Of a DNA stretch of 64,000 bases, positions 22,660 to 34,200 are shown piece after piece; position 1 is the first letter of the stretch, and each line of letters starts with the position of its first letter. This stretch comes from Mesostigma viride. Taxonomy: Eukaryota; Streptophyta; Mesostigmatophyceae; Mesostigmatales; Mesostigmataceae. The stretch spans positions 126,501 through 190,500 of the forward strand of contig RPFO01000542.1 of NCBI GenBank assembly GCA_009746045.1, written 5' to 3'. Under the pieces are notes generated by a model. It was not told the origin of the DNA. It searched no databases and saw nothing but the letters and a program-made list of their open reading frames with translations. A program made the translations under genes and the position numbers.

Positions 22660-23819
22660 GGTGCCGAGGGGGAAGGAGACGGTGACGGAAGGTTGGCCGG
22701 CAATGATGCCGTTTTTGCACTCGTCAAGGAGATGCTTAACTACGTCGAAGCCAGGGGCAAGGCGCCGGCGTCGGATATATTAAAGTGGCCTACCTTCTCC
22801 CCTTTTCTTGAGCTTCTGAAAGCACTTTCAAAGCTCTTCAAGGAGGGGATCCTGACGAGTAGTGGAAAGGTGGACAAGGAGCCGATCATCAAAGATTGGA
22901 AGATGGCAACGACCGTGGACTCCGAGAAGGAGATCAGGGACAAAGCCATTCGGGACGCGAATGCTGTGCGGGAATCCCGTTGGATTCGACCGAGTGACTT
23001 CATCGATACCGGTTGCAATAGCATGCGCATTCACACCGTCAACGGGCTGATTTTGCCTGACAACATGAGGCAGCGGTTGCTAAGCGATGAGGTGTTCAGG
23101 GAGAACGGGCGCATCTTGCTGAATGCAAAGACAAACAGTTTGCATTTTAAGGTGTGCATCCCTGTGTGGCAGTTCGCCTTTCAAGCGCTTGCGGAAACCA
23201 AGCCAAGCCTCTTCGCCAAACACATCACGTCCTCTGGCCCTTACCGGGATTGGCTGAAAAAATGCCATGGCGCTAGGACTGACGCGGAGTTCGTGGGCTC
23301 GCGTTACTTTCGCCCCTTGTCCGACAAGGAGATTGAGAAGTATCTTGGAACCAAGTCCACCGCTTCTTTCCTCAAGAGAGGTGTTGAGTTCCGGACCTAT
23401 GCACGAGTCGGGGAACAAGACGACGTTCTGCCCTTTGATTTTCAACCAAGGGAGGTCTTCAGCCTAATAAGCCAGGCCTCCTTAAAGGCATTCGACCCAA
23501 GATTTCACGAGAACATCCTGATGGCGAATATCTCGTTCTTCGATATGCGGTGGTCGACGGAAACCACTATTTCAAGGGTTTAAAGTCTTTCAAGCAATTG
23601 GAGGGGGAATGGACGCCCGGTGTGACACATGTTAAGAAACTAATGTGTGAAGGGGGGGCAGCGTCTGAGAACGCGAAGGACAGTGCCGCGGCGGCTAAAC
23701 TTTTCTCATCCCTCATGGAACAATTCCATACTGGGTACGGGGGAACGAACGTCATTCTGCTTCGGGGGGCCGACCTTCTTCCAAATTGGGACGAGTGTAA
23801 AAAGTTCCCGGAAATATCT
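22660..23819 (+). pseudogene. Unknown gene, globular exon with VVDGNH motif
   Basis: Exon from GTTCAG| to TCT|GTAAGT. It encodes about 385 residues of ordinary protein-like sequence (ALVKEMLNYVEARG, WIRPSDFIDTG, FKVCIPVWQFAFQAL, GPYRDWLKKCHG). Near 23518 a one-base shift changes frame, and the sequence continues LRYAVVDGNHYFKGLKSF. VVDGNH recalls the VxDGxHR box of ParB-like nuclease/CTPase domains, but the surrounding motifs are not seen, so I do not assign it. The intron downstream holds palindrome copies at 23891 and 24008. Confidence 0.5.
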
Positions 23820-24151
23820 GTAAGTGGTAGTTCTATCTATGGCAATGGTGACGCTGCAGTTCCACCACTTCGTCGTGTTATGTCGAGTAAGGGTCGCACT
23901 GTGGAGTGACCATGTCAAAAGTCTTCCTTTATCATGCATTATAAATGCGGGAAGTCGCACACAGAAACGACATTGGCAGTCAAACTCTCATCCCGACATA
24001 TTTCTGGGGTGGTTTCGCAGAGTGACCCTAACTTACCGATTTCGGCGCTGAAGACCATTTTTCGCGCTCCCGTGCGTTCATAACGTCACGCTGCAAGTCG
24101 ACCCTTGAATTGTTCTTGTGTGTCAATTTTTCGTTCCTCTGTTCGTGACAG

Positions 24152-26619
24152 GAGGTTGGGAAGAAGAAGCTGGATCGCCTATTCGAAATCTCCAAGGGCG
24201 CCAATGCCGAAGATCAGGCGGTAGCGGATCGGACGCTTGGGCAGGCGCTTCTGGATGTTTGGAATTACAACAGGCTGTACTTGCACGGCGTCGTGAAGCA
24301 GGGCAAAGGGCATTTTATTCCCGATGGCCATTACACGAACCTGCTGGCGTACATCCTGCCGGCCACCAAACAATCAGTCGGGAGGGAAGGGAGTTTGGAG
24401 GGGAGTAAGGAGGATAAGGGGGAGTTGAGGGAGGAAGAAGGCGAGCGGAAAAAAAACAAGGCCCAACCTTCCCAAATTTCAAATTACAATCGAGTTCTGG
24501 CGAACACCTTCCTGCGCCTCACAAAGGCCAGGCCGGATGATGAGAATTCAGTCACACCAGCTTCTGAGGAGACTATGACTCTCAGATGCCGGTTCGCTAA
24601 CGCCGAGGGCACCAAGAAGGGGCAAAAGGTGTCCTGGACGTCTGTAAGGAACCTGGCGTCGTTTCCGATGATGGACGCTGTGTGTGAATGCATCATGAGT
24701 GGGGAGGTTGGGCCCGAAAAGCTGTCAAAGTTGGTGGAGTTGGCCAAGGACGTACTTGAGTGCGTTCGCCAATTCATCCTTATTAAGTTTCAGGAAAAGC
24801 CCGACTTGGATGGCGAATGTAAGGGGGGGGCTGATATGGAGTACAAGGCTTCTCGCTTATTTGAAGAGGTGTTCGGCTTACGACTACTTCCGGATGCCAA
24901 GGAACAAGGACGTCGTCGATCGATTCCTTGCATTTTGGGAGAAGGCCGTCATCATCACGCGCAATGTCGCCTACCTCTTAAAGTCCGAAGGTCTTGCCAA
25001 TCACCTAAGGATTCCGAGAAAGGATCTGATGGATAGCAATCGATCTAGTGGATCTCCTCGACAAAACCGCTCCGAACTTCATGAAGGGTTCGCACGGCCT
25101 TCTGGACAAGGACTTGTATCTCCACTATCAAAAAAAGATGGAAGGAGGGGAAGGGAAGAAGGAGGCGGTGGTTGAGGCGAAGGAGAAAGTTGCAGGGAAA
25201 GGGGGGGAGAAGGTGGAAGAGAAAAGTGCTGAGCCGATTGAGTATAACTGGCGCAGCATTTCCTGGGATCAGATGACCGTCTGGTATTCTTCTCATAGTC
25301 TCCCTAAAGGCGGCCCTGACAGGAAGAAGGCATTTGTGAGGAGGGTGGCGGCGGAGGTGGCGGTGGGCGACGGTGAGGGCTTCCCATCCACTTTCGCGAG
25401 GCAAGACGATGGCCTGACGCCATTACCGTGCTGTAGAATCCTGAATTTGGATGGTGAGTTCGGCCGCAAGTGGACGTCCTTCAAGGACTTCTGGTGGGGT
25501 GACCATGACCTCTTTATGGTTCCTCCAAAAAAGACAACTGTCGAACGCAGTTCCGGTTACCACAGGAAGCTTATCGAGCTAGCGACGCAGTTTTTCGAGG
25601 AGTTGCGTCCCATCGTGGTCGTTTTTGGCGGAAAGAAGTCATTGGATGGCTTCGAAGACTTACTGGTTCGGATGGGGAAGATGCCTGACGTCTCGTGGAC
25701 GTCATTGGCGAAGAAGAGGAAGGCTGAGGATGACGCGGAAGGAGATTCGGATGGGGACGAGGGAGGCGAGGGACAGGGTGGAAAGGAAGGAGGGTCGACT
25801 CGCAGAGCGACGTCTACGGGGGGAGAGAAGTCGTCACCGCAGAAGACGTCTAAGGGGGGAGAGAAGTCGTCCCGCAGAAGACGTCTAAGGGGGGAGAGAA
25901 GTCGTCCCCGCAGAAGACGTCTAAGGGGGGAGAGAAGTCGTCCCGCAGAAGACGTCTAAGGGGGAGAGAAGTCGTCACCGCAGAAGACGCGGGACAAAGG
26001 GAAGGGTGGGCAGCGGCCGTCTGTCCAGCCGCAGCCGGAGTCACACCCTTCCAAAAAGCTTCGAAAGGCAGTTGTTCAAATCTCGGACGACGAAGATGAA
26101 GCTGACCTGGCGCTTCTGCCCGGCCTGTCGCTCCTTCCGCGCCTACGCGCGTTTCAAAGTATCCCAAGAAAGAGCTTCGAAGGCAGCCAGTCGAGTCATC
26201 ATCATCCTCCTCCGAGGAGGAGGAGGAGGAGGGGGAGGAGGGGGAGGAGGGGGACGAGGGGGAGGAGGGGGACGAGAGTGATGATGATGATGATGATGAG
26301 GAGGAGGAGGAGGAGGAGGAGGAGGAGGAGGAGGAGGAGGAGGAGGAGGAGGAGGAGGAGGAGGAGGAGGAGGAGGAGGAGGGGAGGAGGAGGAGGAGGG
26401 GGATGACGACGAGGACGACGAGGAGGGGATGACGACGAGGAGGAGGAAGATGGAGGGAGGCGAAGGGGTGATGGAAGGGCAAGGGGTGGAGGGGCAGGAG
26501 GGTCAACTCGCAGAGCGACGTCTGAGGGGAGGAAGAAGCCTGCCGCGCCCTCCAAGGCTTCCGGCTCGTCTCGACCCAAGACAGCTGCTACTCGAGTTCA
26601 GAAAGGAATAACAAAGGGT
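24152..26619 (+). pseudogene. Unknown gene, long exon with acidic microsatellite tail
   Basis: Starts at TTCGTGACAG| and ends before a GGTGAGG donor near 26620. Three frame changes (near 24890, 25040 and after about 25960) connect blocks that each look natural: LDRLFEISKG...WNYNRLYLHGVVKQG, then VDRFLAFWEKAVIITRNVAYLL, then DLLDKTAPNFMKG...WTSFKDFWWGDHDLFM and PIVVVFGGKKSLDGFEDLLVRMG. The C-terminal part is a repeat of KTSKGGEKSS units followed by a GAG microsatellite (26205-26400). Several indels in one exon mean the copy is decayed or the assembly has errors in it. Function unknown. Confidence 0.45.
26205..26460 (+). repeat. GAG/GAC trinucleotide microsatellite
   Basis: A run of GGA/GAG with GAT and GAC interruptions of about 220 bp. 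It lies within the last acidic stretch of the long exon and would encode poly-glutamate/aspartate in one frame. Confidence 0.95.
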
Positions 26620-26732
26620 GAGGAAATCGCTGTTTTGGTCGTGGCATGTATCCTGAATTTTTTTTTTATTCGTTTGCAATCTATCTACGTTGACTTTAGC
26701 CCGTCGTTGATGTGCCGATTGGTTACGCGCAG

Positions 26733-27262
26733 GTAATGAAGTGGTGCGGGCGAACGCTGCGGTGGGCTTCGGTCCTGCAGCTAAACTTGCTGCTCAGTCT
26801 GAAGGGGTGGAAGCGAATGCGCAGAGCCAAGAGCCTTATGAGAAGCCTACGCTGTGGATGAGACTTATGGACGGGGAACAGAAACACGGAGCACCGGAGT
26901 GCTTCTGGATTGATGGGTGGGCCGAGAACACCATGAGAAGGGCCAATGCGAGTAGGGAAAAGCAAAAGTATACCAAGTTACAGGAGGTGAAGTTGTACGG
27001 GCAGGTAGGTGGATACGATCGGAAATGGAGGGACGTTTGCATGAAGTTTTTTCCAGAAGAGACAGAGGGCGGAAAGTTGCATAGGGGCAAGTTCTGGATG
27101 CCTTTGGACTATGTGAAGAGGGTGGTGACTCTGATGGACGGAAAGAGTTGGAATGATGTGGCAAAGTGGGCACCTGCGATGTCCATCGATCCAAAGAGGA
27201 AGAAGTCCAAAACAGACCAGCAGAAATTGGAAGCAGAAGCAAGGAGCAAGAATAAGAAGTGA
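26733..27262 (+). CDS. Unknown gene, last exon
   Basis: Starts after GTTACGCGCAG and ends at a TGA at 27260-27262. It encodes about 176 residues: LWMRLMDGEQKHGAPECFWI, WRDVCMKFFPEE and LHRGKFWMPLDYVKRVV, then a basic tail (KRKKSKTDQQKLEAEARSK). Three Trp-Met/Phe clusters and the basic tail suggest a small globular domain with a nuclear-localisation-like end. No relative recognised. The gene ends only about 290 bp before the right inverted repeat of the giant element, which argues that it belongs to the element. Confidence 0.55.
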
Positions 27263-27527
27263 CGTTCGAAGACTTTATTTTATGTTGGACGAGTCTTTAG
27301 TAAATTCAGTCGACTCCGTCTCAAGTGCGACGAATGTATCCATGATATTCTTCAATGAAACAATGCAATTTCACGCTAATGTAAAGTTTTTATGTCACAC
27401 GAGACTTACAATGAGATAAATACCCACAAATTGTAATATTTACGTGAAATTTATACGTTCGCAAGCCAAAATTCAAGATTTTTGCCTCAAAATTGAAGGA
27501 AAAGTGTCACACACTTGGCTTGGACCG
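27263..27527. other. Right subterminal region of giant element
   Basis: AT-rich 3' flank of the last exon leading to AAAAGTGTCACACAC near 27500, an inverted partial match to the left subterminal repeat. No coding signal. Confidence 0.6.
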
Positions 27528-27589
27528 CGGAACATTCGAAGTGGGCCCGGCCCCGGGTAAGGTGTCGCCCGGAGTGCCCTCCCGGCCTC

Positions 27590-29464
27590 TCAGTCCAACG
27601 CCTCTCCTGCAGGCCCCTCGTCCACCGGTGTGCCTCGCAGGTGGCCGGATGCGGCCGCGGAGGAGCCATCATCAGGCTCGGCCGCGTCTGCGGCATCCAG
27701 TTGGTTGAGGGCATGCCCAGCTTGCTGGTAGGCGCTTGGGGGCGCCTTGGGTTGTTGGTACAGCCGGGGCTGTTGGCGCGCTTGTTGCAAGCGTCGGGCA
27801 CGCTCACCCGCACTGGGAGCTATGCGCATATTTCGCGCCGGTGGTGGCCTCGAGGCCATTTGCGGGGAGGCCGCTTGGAAGTTGTTGCGTTGCACTGGCG
27901 GGGCCTGGTCCAGCGGAGGGAGATCAGGGCACTCGCGTTTGATGTGCCCCACGCGGTTGCAGTGGTAGCACTGAATCCGGGAAGTGTCCAAGGCATTAAT
28001 GTCCAGGACCTCGCACTGTAGCTCATCCACCCACACGGGGGCGAATCCCAGCTCATTGAGTTCCAGTGCATTCACGCGGGGTTTTGGGGTCCGCTGCACC
28101 AAGGGAGCTATCTCCGCTAGGTAGGTCTTGATGTCCTGCAGGTTCCATTGAGCCCAGGAGAGGTGGGCGAATTTCCGCTTCACCTCATCCCGGAATTCGG
28201 GTTGCAAGCCCTCATAGAACCTTGCCAAGGCTTCTGGGCCCATCAGGTCATCAATCCGCCCAGCTAGAAGCTCGAACTTGGTCATATATTCCCGATCGCT
28301 CAGGTTCCCCTGCTTGAACGCCCCAAAAGCCTCCCGGTCCAGCTTGTCTTGGTCGGGTGGCAGGTACTTGGCCCGTGCTCGCCGAAATAATTCAGCCAAG
28401 CTGCTGGGGAAGCCATTGGCCATGGCGCTTTCGCAATGGAGAGCTTGTCTCACATCGGGAGCCAGTGCCTCGCTGGACACCAGCTTGACCTTGATATCCT
28501 CGTCCAAGAGCTTGCGATTGTATGTCTCCCAGATGTCGATCTTCTGAGACACTGCAATCTCCCAAGCCTCAAACTCTTGGTACGAGCAGTCGGGTTTAAA
28601 CTTGGGAATATCCGACAGCTTGGGCAACGGTGGTAGTCGCCCTGCATTGTGAGTATCATCATCATGATGGCCCATGATACTCGCGGGTCTCCCGGGCCCG
28701 GCCACACCTTGCGAGGTGTGCCCACGCGGGTAACCTGCCGGGGGGCTGCACTCATCCTCACCCGGGTGCTCATACCCATGTGGGTAGTGGGCGCGGCTTG
28801 CATAATGATGGGCGGCGGTGGCCGCTGGGTGCTGCGCTCGTGGGTCACCCGGAGCCAGGCGGTCGTATGCTGAGTTGGGGAGGGGAATCGCCTCCCCTGC
28901 GACCCCGAAGGAAGACCGACCAGTCCGTGCGGTGCCTTGGCCCTGCCCAGCCATATTTGGCGAGGCATGGCCGAAGGGGCTGGCCCCAAGGGGTCCAGGC
29001 GCATGATAGGACGCCCGATTCGCAGCGCGGCGAGACCGCGATCGGCTATCATACAAGGGTGGCGCCGGGGCGCTGCTGGGCCAAGTGGCCAATGTAGGTT
29101 GCGGCAGCACCGTAGGCAGGGCCCCACTCCTACCGTAGTGCAGGGTAACATTATTCCCCTGCGCCCCCGCGCCGGCTCCTACACCAAGGGCCGGACCCGC
29201 CGACAATCCCACGATGGATGTTCCACTTGGTGGTCCATTAAGGGGATTCACTACAGGGCTATCAGGTGGTGCACCGGCAGCCGCCGAGGAATTCCCTCCC
29301 AAACGTGGGGTTTGTGCTGGGGATGACCCCCTAGAGCCACGCTCACTACTCGGGCGTGAGTGATTTTGGGTAGCTCTCTCTGCCGCCTCGAGTGCTGCCA
29401 CGAGGGAAGGGGCAGGAGAGAAGCGATGGGCCTCTCGTCGCCCTCGCTCAATACCGTCAGCCAT
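27590..29464 (-). CDS. gag: Ty3/gypsy gag polyprotein
   Basis: Intact 624-codon frame starting at an ATG at 29464. The order is typical of Ty3/gypsy gag. A long low-complexity Pro/Ala/Gly/Ser N-terminus (residues 1-290) comes first. The capsid-like helical region follows (about 295-460, including FEAWEIAVSQKIDIWETY and FGAFKQGNLSDREYMTKFEL). A single zinc knuckle CYHCNRVGHIKREC sits near residue 520, and a Gln/Pro-rich tail ends the protein. Gag would coat and package the element RNA. The pol frame begins in another phase just downstream, and protease is found 21.7 kb away across the giant insertion. The gag itself shows no break, so it is the best preserved part of this retrotransposon. Confidence 0.88.
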   Translation of the reverse strand: MADGIERGRREAHRFSPAPSLVAALEAAERATQNHSRPSSERGSRGSSPAQTPRLGGNSSAAAGAPPDSPVVNPLNGPPSGTSIVGLSAGPALGVGAGAGAQGNNVTLHYGRSGALPTVLPQPTLATWPSSAPAPPLYDSRSRSRRAANRASYHAPGPLGASPFGHASPNMAGQGQGTARTGRSSFGVAGEAIPLPNSAYDRLAPGDPRAQHPAATAAHHYASRAHYPHGYEHPGEDECSPPAGYPRGHTSQGVAGPGRPASIMGHHDDDTHNAGRLPPLPKLSDIPKFKPDCSYQEFEAWEIAVSQKIDIWETYNRKLLDEDIKVKLVSSEALAPDVRQALHCESAMANGFPSSLAELFRRARAKYLPPDQDKLDREAFGAFKQGNLSDREYMTKFELLAGRIDDLMGPEALARFYEGLQPEFRDEVKRKFAHLSWAQWNLQDIKTYLAEIAPLVQRTPKPRVNALELNELGFAPVWVDELQCEVLDINALDTSRIQCYHCNRVGHIKRECPDLPPLDQAPPVQRNNFQAASPQMASRPPPARNMRIAPSAGERARRLQQARQQPRLYQQPKAPPSAYQQAGHALNQLDAADAAEPDDGSSAAASGHLRGTPVDEGPAGEALD

Positions 29465-30545
29465 CGCGTGGTGGCTGGTAAAGTGTGAACAATGTGCCTC
29501 TAGTCACCTTGGCGGGATCATGACAAATTAAGCACAAAAAATACGTCAATTAAAGGACGTGAGATATTACTGCAGCTTGCCGGAGCTGACAGTATGTATC
29601 CCAGATATAGGGTGTGAGGCAATGGCCAAGACGCCAACTAATGCGTGAAATTGCAACCCACAAAGCGTTTCCGTTTAAAGCACGCAATATAAGGAGATTC
29701 GTTTCCGGACGAATCCCTTAGGTCAACCGGACAAGGCCAGGTTGGGGCATGCAAGAACCGCAATATGGGTAACGGGTATGGACAGATAGAATTGTGGGGA
29801 TCCGACCCCCACAATGAATTACTGCAAGCGGAATTAGTAAGGGTTCCGGCCCTTATATAATTCCGTTGCTGATCCGGATCAGATTACAGAAAAACGGGAC
29901 GGGATAGAGGCCACTAGGAAAGTTTCCTCCGAGTCCAGTTTAACACGTATGGCTATTTAAAATAGCGCCTTAAGGATTGAGAACGAATGCGAAAGACCTT
30001 TGATTTCCTATGCGTCACAGCGCACGATGGTGGCTTAAGAATACTCGTCACACAATACGAATAAGCTCAAACCCGGAAAACCGGTTTCGTATATTACAAT
30101 GTTACCACACAGATTAAAACACTCAATGCGGGAAGACTTACACCCAGTAGGCGAGGGATTCACACTCGAGCCCACAGGAGATTTACACTCCAGGATTAAG
30201 CGATGGTAAATAATCAGCTGTAGAGCAACGTGGTAAATTACGATACAAGGTCCGGATTGCTGACATAGCTCGTGCCTTCCTATTTTGTCCCTTCGTCCCC
30301 GTTGGTGGCTGCGCCTGGCGCTGCCAACCAGGCATGACGTGAGGTCCGCGGGGACGGGCTTCTCGAACCGTCTAGAACACATTAAAGACCAGTACGGCTA
30401 GAGGCCTCTCCTGAAAAATATCCAAATGTCCGTAGGAACCATCATAACGCATGTGCAGTGCCACTTGGCTGTCCCGTAACTCCCGTTCAGGCGCTAGGTC
30501 TGCCTACGGCGCAAAGGCCAAGTTCGTCAGCAAAACTTCTACACT
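29465..30545 (-). other. Gypsy 5' leader/LTR region (ends not defined)
   Basis: Upstream of gag, with no coding frames. By position it should contain the primer-binding site and 5' LTR of the minus-strand gypsy element. I could not identify a convincing PBS, TG...CA borders or a matching 3' LTR, which would lie left of the window. Confidence 0.4.
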
Positions 30546-31222
30546 AAGGGCTTACTCACACGGGTCGCGATCCGTAGTTCGTGAGCACTCTTGTCATGCG
30601 TGGCAGGAATCTTCTCACGGCGTCGGCAGATAGTGCCGGAAAACGGGCATGGTTCGCGACCCGACTTTGTGGTTCGCGGGAAATCGTGTCGCGACCCATG
30701 TTCGCCAGCGAAAAGTCCACGTGTCCGTGAATCGAACCTGACAAGTGCGAAAAAGACCTGAAAGTACGGGAATTAATGGTACGAATTCAGTCGGCGTAGA
30801 ACCAGTACGGCAGGGTGATGAAGAAAACTGGACAGCTTCGATCCAGCGAAGCCGGTCTCGCCAGGTAGAATTTAGTATCGTCCAGTAAAGACAAATAATC
30901 ATTGGATACACCCGAATAATCAGAATCGATATCGTAGATATCCCGCTGTATGTGTAAATCCAAGGACAGGTGGCGACAACGAGGAGATTGAGGAGGAGTG
31001 CGGAAAAGAGCGGAAAGTGCGGAAACGCCAGCAAAAATGGTGCTGTGAACCAATCTTTATCTATCTGAACAATCCGAACGCCCGCGACCCGCCGTGTGAG
31101 TGCGACCGGTTCGTCAACCAATTTCTGTTCCACGTGGCAGAAAGTTCGATGCCACTCGGCAAAGCGGTTCGCGAACCATGACCGTACGAACCACGGATCG
31201 CGACCCGTGTGAGTTGGCCCTT
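30546..31222. mobile_element. Inverted-repeat DNA element, 677 bp, non-autonomous
   Basis: Ends are imperfect inverted repeats of about 35 bp: left AAGGGCTTACTCACACGGGT, right complement AAGGGCCAACTCACACGGGT, both continuing CGCGATCCGTRGTTCG. ACT is present on both sides (30543-30545, 31223-31225). It contains several GGTTCGCGAACC-like repeats and no transposase. A 3-bp TSD would suit PIF/Harbinger, but this is weak. Confidence 0.65.
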
Positions 31223-31261
31223 ACTTCCACACGGATTGCCTCGGCTGCCAACTATCAGATA

Positions 31262-34200
31262 CAGTCATTCCCGCGTTAAGTTGCGATCGCCCCCAAAAAC
31301 TTGGCGCCGCAACTTAACGCGGGAACGCAACTTAACGGTAGAATTAGGCTAGCAGCCCACCACCTCCTCCTCTGACGGACTTCTATACGGCATTCGACAG
31401 CTCTCGTCAAGCCCGATCCAGGTGCAGCGTCAAAGCCGGCCCAAGTCCAATTTCCAGGCCAGATACTGATCACTGGTTTTGGACAAAGGCGGGCTGCAAA
31501 ACACGCCGTGGGCAGCCATGCAGTTCCTGCGTTTTTGATACCACAAATGTAGTGTGTTTTAACCCTCTGACTTTGGCTCTCCGTCTTTTTGGCAGGTTAC
31601 TTAATTGCCAGCCGGCTTCACATTTGACTGTGACAAAACATGGGAACAGCCGTGAGGGAAGCTTGAGTCATTTACTGTCAAAGGCCTGCATGCCGGCCGT
31701 GTACTGAAACAATAATAACAGCATGGAGGCCGCAGGCAGCGAGACTGCCTGTGGCCTCAACGACCATGTCTTCAGTTTGCCCTTCTGTGGTGCATTCGGC
31801 ATGATCAGTGGTAATTTCCGGCAAGATGTCTCAATTACAGACCCTGCATGGCGGTCGTGGATTCTTATGTACCGCAGCCCGCAGGCTGCAAAACTGAATT
31901 TGTAAGGTTGCATTCGCGCTGTTCACCTAAGCCAGCAGGCGGGGAAATTTGCGCGCCAGTGGGGCTTGCGTATTTTGCCGCCTAAAATCACGTAGCGGGT
32001 CCGGACTTGGCAAAAAATGGCCTCCTGCGCGGCCAAAAATGGCCTGACACCTACAAATTGAGTCATTACCGCGTTAAGTTGCGATGGCCTCCATGCTTAA
32101 GGGGAGGGGACATGCCTAAAGGGCACTTTTCTGGAAACCATACCTATGCATGTGCAAAAAATCCAATGATGATTGGGGACCATAAATATGATTAAAAAAA
32201 TTTTTCCAGCCACTTGGGGGGGCTACTAGCCCCCACCATACACCGGTAACGCGCTAAAAATAGAAAAAGACGCTATTTTAGTCACATTTTCCCTAGGACA
32301 ATGGGCAAACATATTGGGACCAAATCATATATTCCCGCATAGTTCCCCCACTTTTGAGAAATTCTACCTAATTGGGACCAAGAAATAAGAATGTTTACTC
32401 ACGTTGATGGATTTCCCGCAAAACAGGTACTTTTTTAATCCAAAAAAAAAAAATCAAATCATAAACACATCATATCATGCTCCACCATATATTCCCAAAT
32501 ATTACAGGTGGGGGACATGCAGCCCCAAATTTTCAGGTCATTCTGACGAGCGCAGCTCTAGTTGATGGATTTCCTAGGTAGCCACCTGTGACGAAGCTAA
32601 GGGAGTTTTTTTAGTGTATCTTACACCATAAACACCCCTTTATCCATCCAATCCATGCAAAAACTGGCCAAACCACATGCTGCCAACCTGTGCACATACG
32701 GTACCTCCTATGTTCAAGGTTTGACGCCATTCTGACAAGAACTGCCCAAGTTACAACCATTCCAGGACGGCCACCCATTTAGACTCTACAAGGAAATTAG
32801 AGTAACCATTCAGCCACACTAGCACCTCCTTCTTCATCAAGGACACCTGCAAACTGACCAAAGCACACATAATTAACTCTTGCACGCTGACGGCAACGCA
32901 TGCTCAACGTGGGGGGTCATTGTGACAAGAACTACTCAAGTTGATGGGTTTCCTATATGACCACCTGACAAGGCGCTAAGGACCACTCAGTAAGTTAGTA
33001 ACCCCACAGTGCCACTTCATATGCCATCCAACATGCACCAAAACCATGCTGAGTATGTTTACAATGTACAAAGGGGTGGCCACGCACCTCATACGTCTTC
33101 ATCATCCCTCCAGCATGGCCAGCCTTGTAAATATGTTCATAGCCTTGACGATGGTAGCCCTAATATGCCTAAGCAGCATTTCCTATGTTTCTCCTAGGTA
33201 AGAGTGTAAGGTTGATGCCAACCAAGCTAATCAACTCAACAACACCTCCTAAACTGTCCTCCCCGGCATGGATGACAAACTGGGACTATGGAGGGCAAGG
33301 AACCAAGTAGGAACATGGTATATATAGCTTGCATGCAGTCATGCATGTCAACCATGGTTGGCTCAGCACATTGTAGTCTTGTCACATCATCATAACAAAG
33401 GAAAGCTCAAACAACCATTGGTGCCAGCTATCTACATGCAGTCACACAAATGCAATATCTCCAACATCATCATCACTAAAACACTTCCATCCCTGCACGA
33501 TAAAATGCAAAGAAACCATTGGCGGCCCTTCAGCGCATGAGCGCTGTGATGCCGCTGCGAAGAGAGGGTGCGTCACTCTCACACAACAAGAAGCGTCCAT
33601 ACGCACAACATCCTTGCCGGAACACGTTTTATGAAATGCCTTATACATTCCTGAAGAGCTATAGGCTGCGACTGAAGCGGCCCTGATCACGACATCAACG
33701 AAAACAATCTAAAGCTGCCAGGTATTCGACAACACAACGGCAAGCGACGGCGAGATAGCTGGCGGAAACTGCCCAAAAAGAACGCAAAAAACCTCGAACG
33801 ATGAGCTCATAGAAGAAAGCACTGATAGCAGATAACATTCGCGACAAATCTGTACCTCGCCCTCGTAAATCCCTCGCCCAGGCGCGCAACAACCGCCGTT
33901 CTTCCATGAACAGGTCAGACACGCACTGCGCAGGTCTGAACAATTACTTACCGATAATGGCCGAAAATCTGGAAAAAAGCACCAGCGCGGTTTAGAATTC
34001 GATGCAAAGGGTATTAACGCCTGCTTCGCGGTCAAAACAACCCTAAAAACCGCGATTTTACTGCCGCTATCATGAATTCTATTTTATTCCGCGCGACCAA
34101 AAAATTCAGATTACCCCCCATGCCGATGGCATAAAAAAACAACAGCGATATTGTAAACCAGCTTATTTCCGCCACAACCTAACATCATAAACTCATCGTC

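Larger units (their letters stand above)
5881..27552. mobile_element. Giant (21.67 kb) cargo-carrying DNA element
   Basis: The two ends are perfect inverted copies over 25 bp (5881-5905 and 27528-27552, starting GGCCGGGCCCACTTCGAATG). Similarity continues inward to an AAGTGTG...ACACTTTTC block. CCGG lies outside both ends (5877-5880, 27553-27556). Deleting the segment plus one CCGG joins gypsy gag to protease with an open pol frame, so the whole 21.67 kb behaves as one insertion. Because CCGG is palindromic, the TSD length could be shorter than 4 bp. Inside are a transposase-like gene (minus), a long second gene (plus), minisatellites and two later insertions. About 30 copies of a CTGCAG-centred palindrome occur inside and none were seen outside. 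I do not recognise the family. Confidence 0.75.

Noticed and set aside
22660-23819. ParB-like nuclease domain from VVDGNH
   Set aside because: Only one short motif matches, the context motifs are missing and a frameshift lies just upstream.
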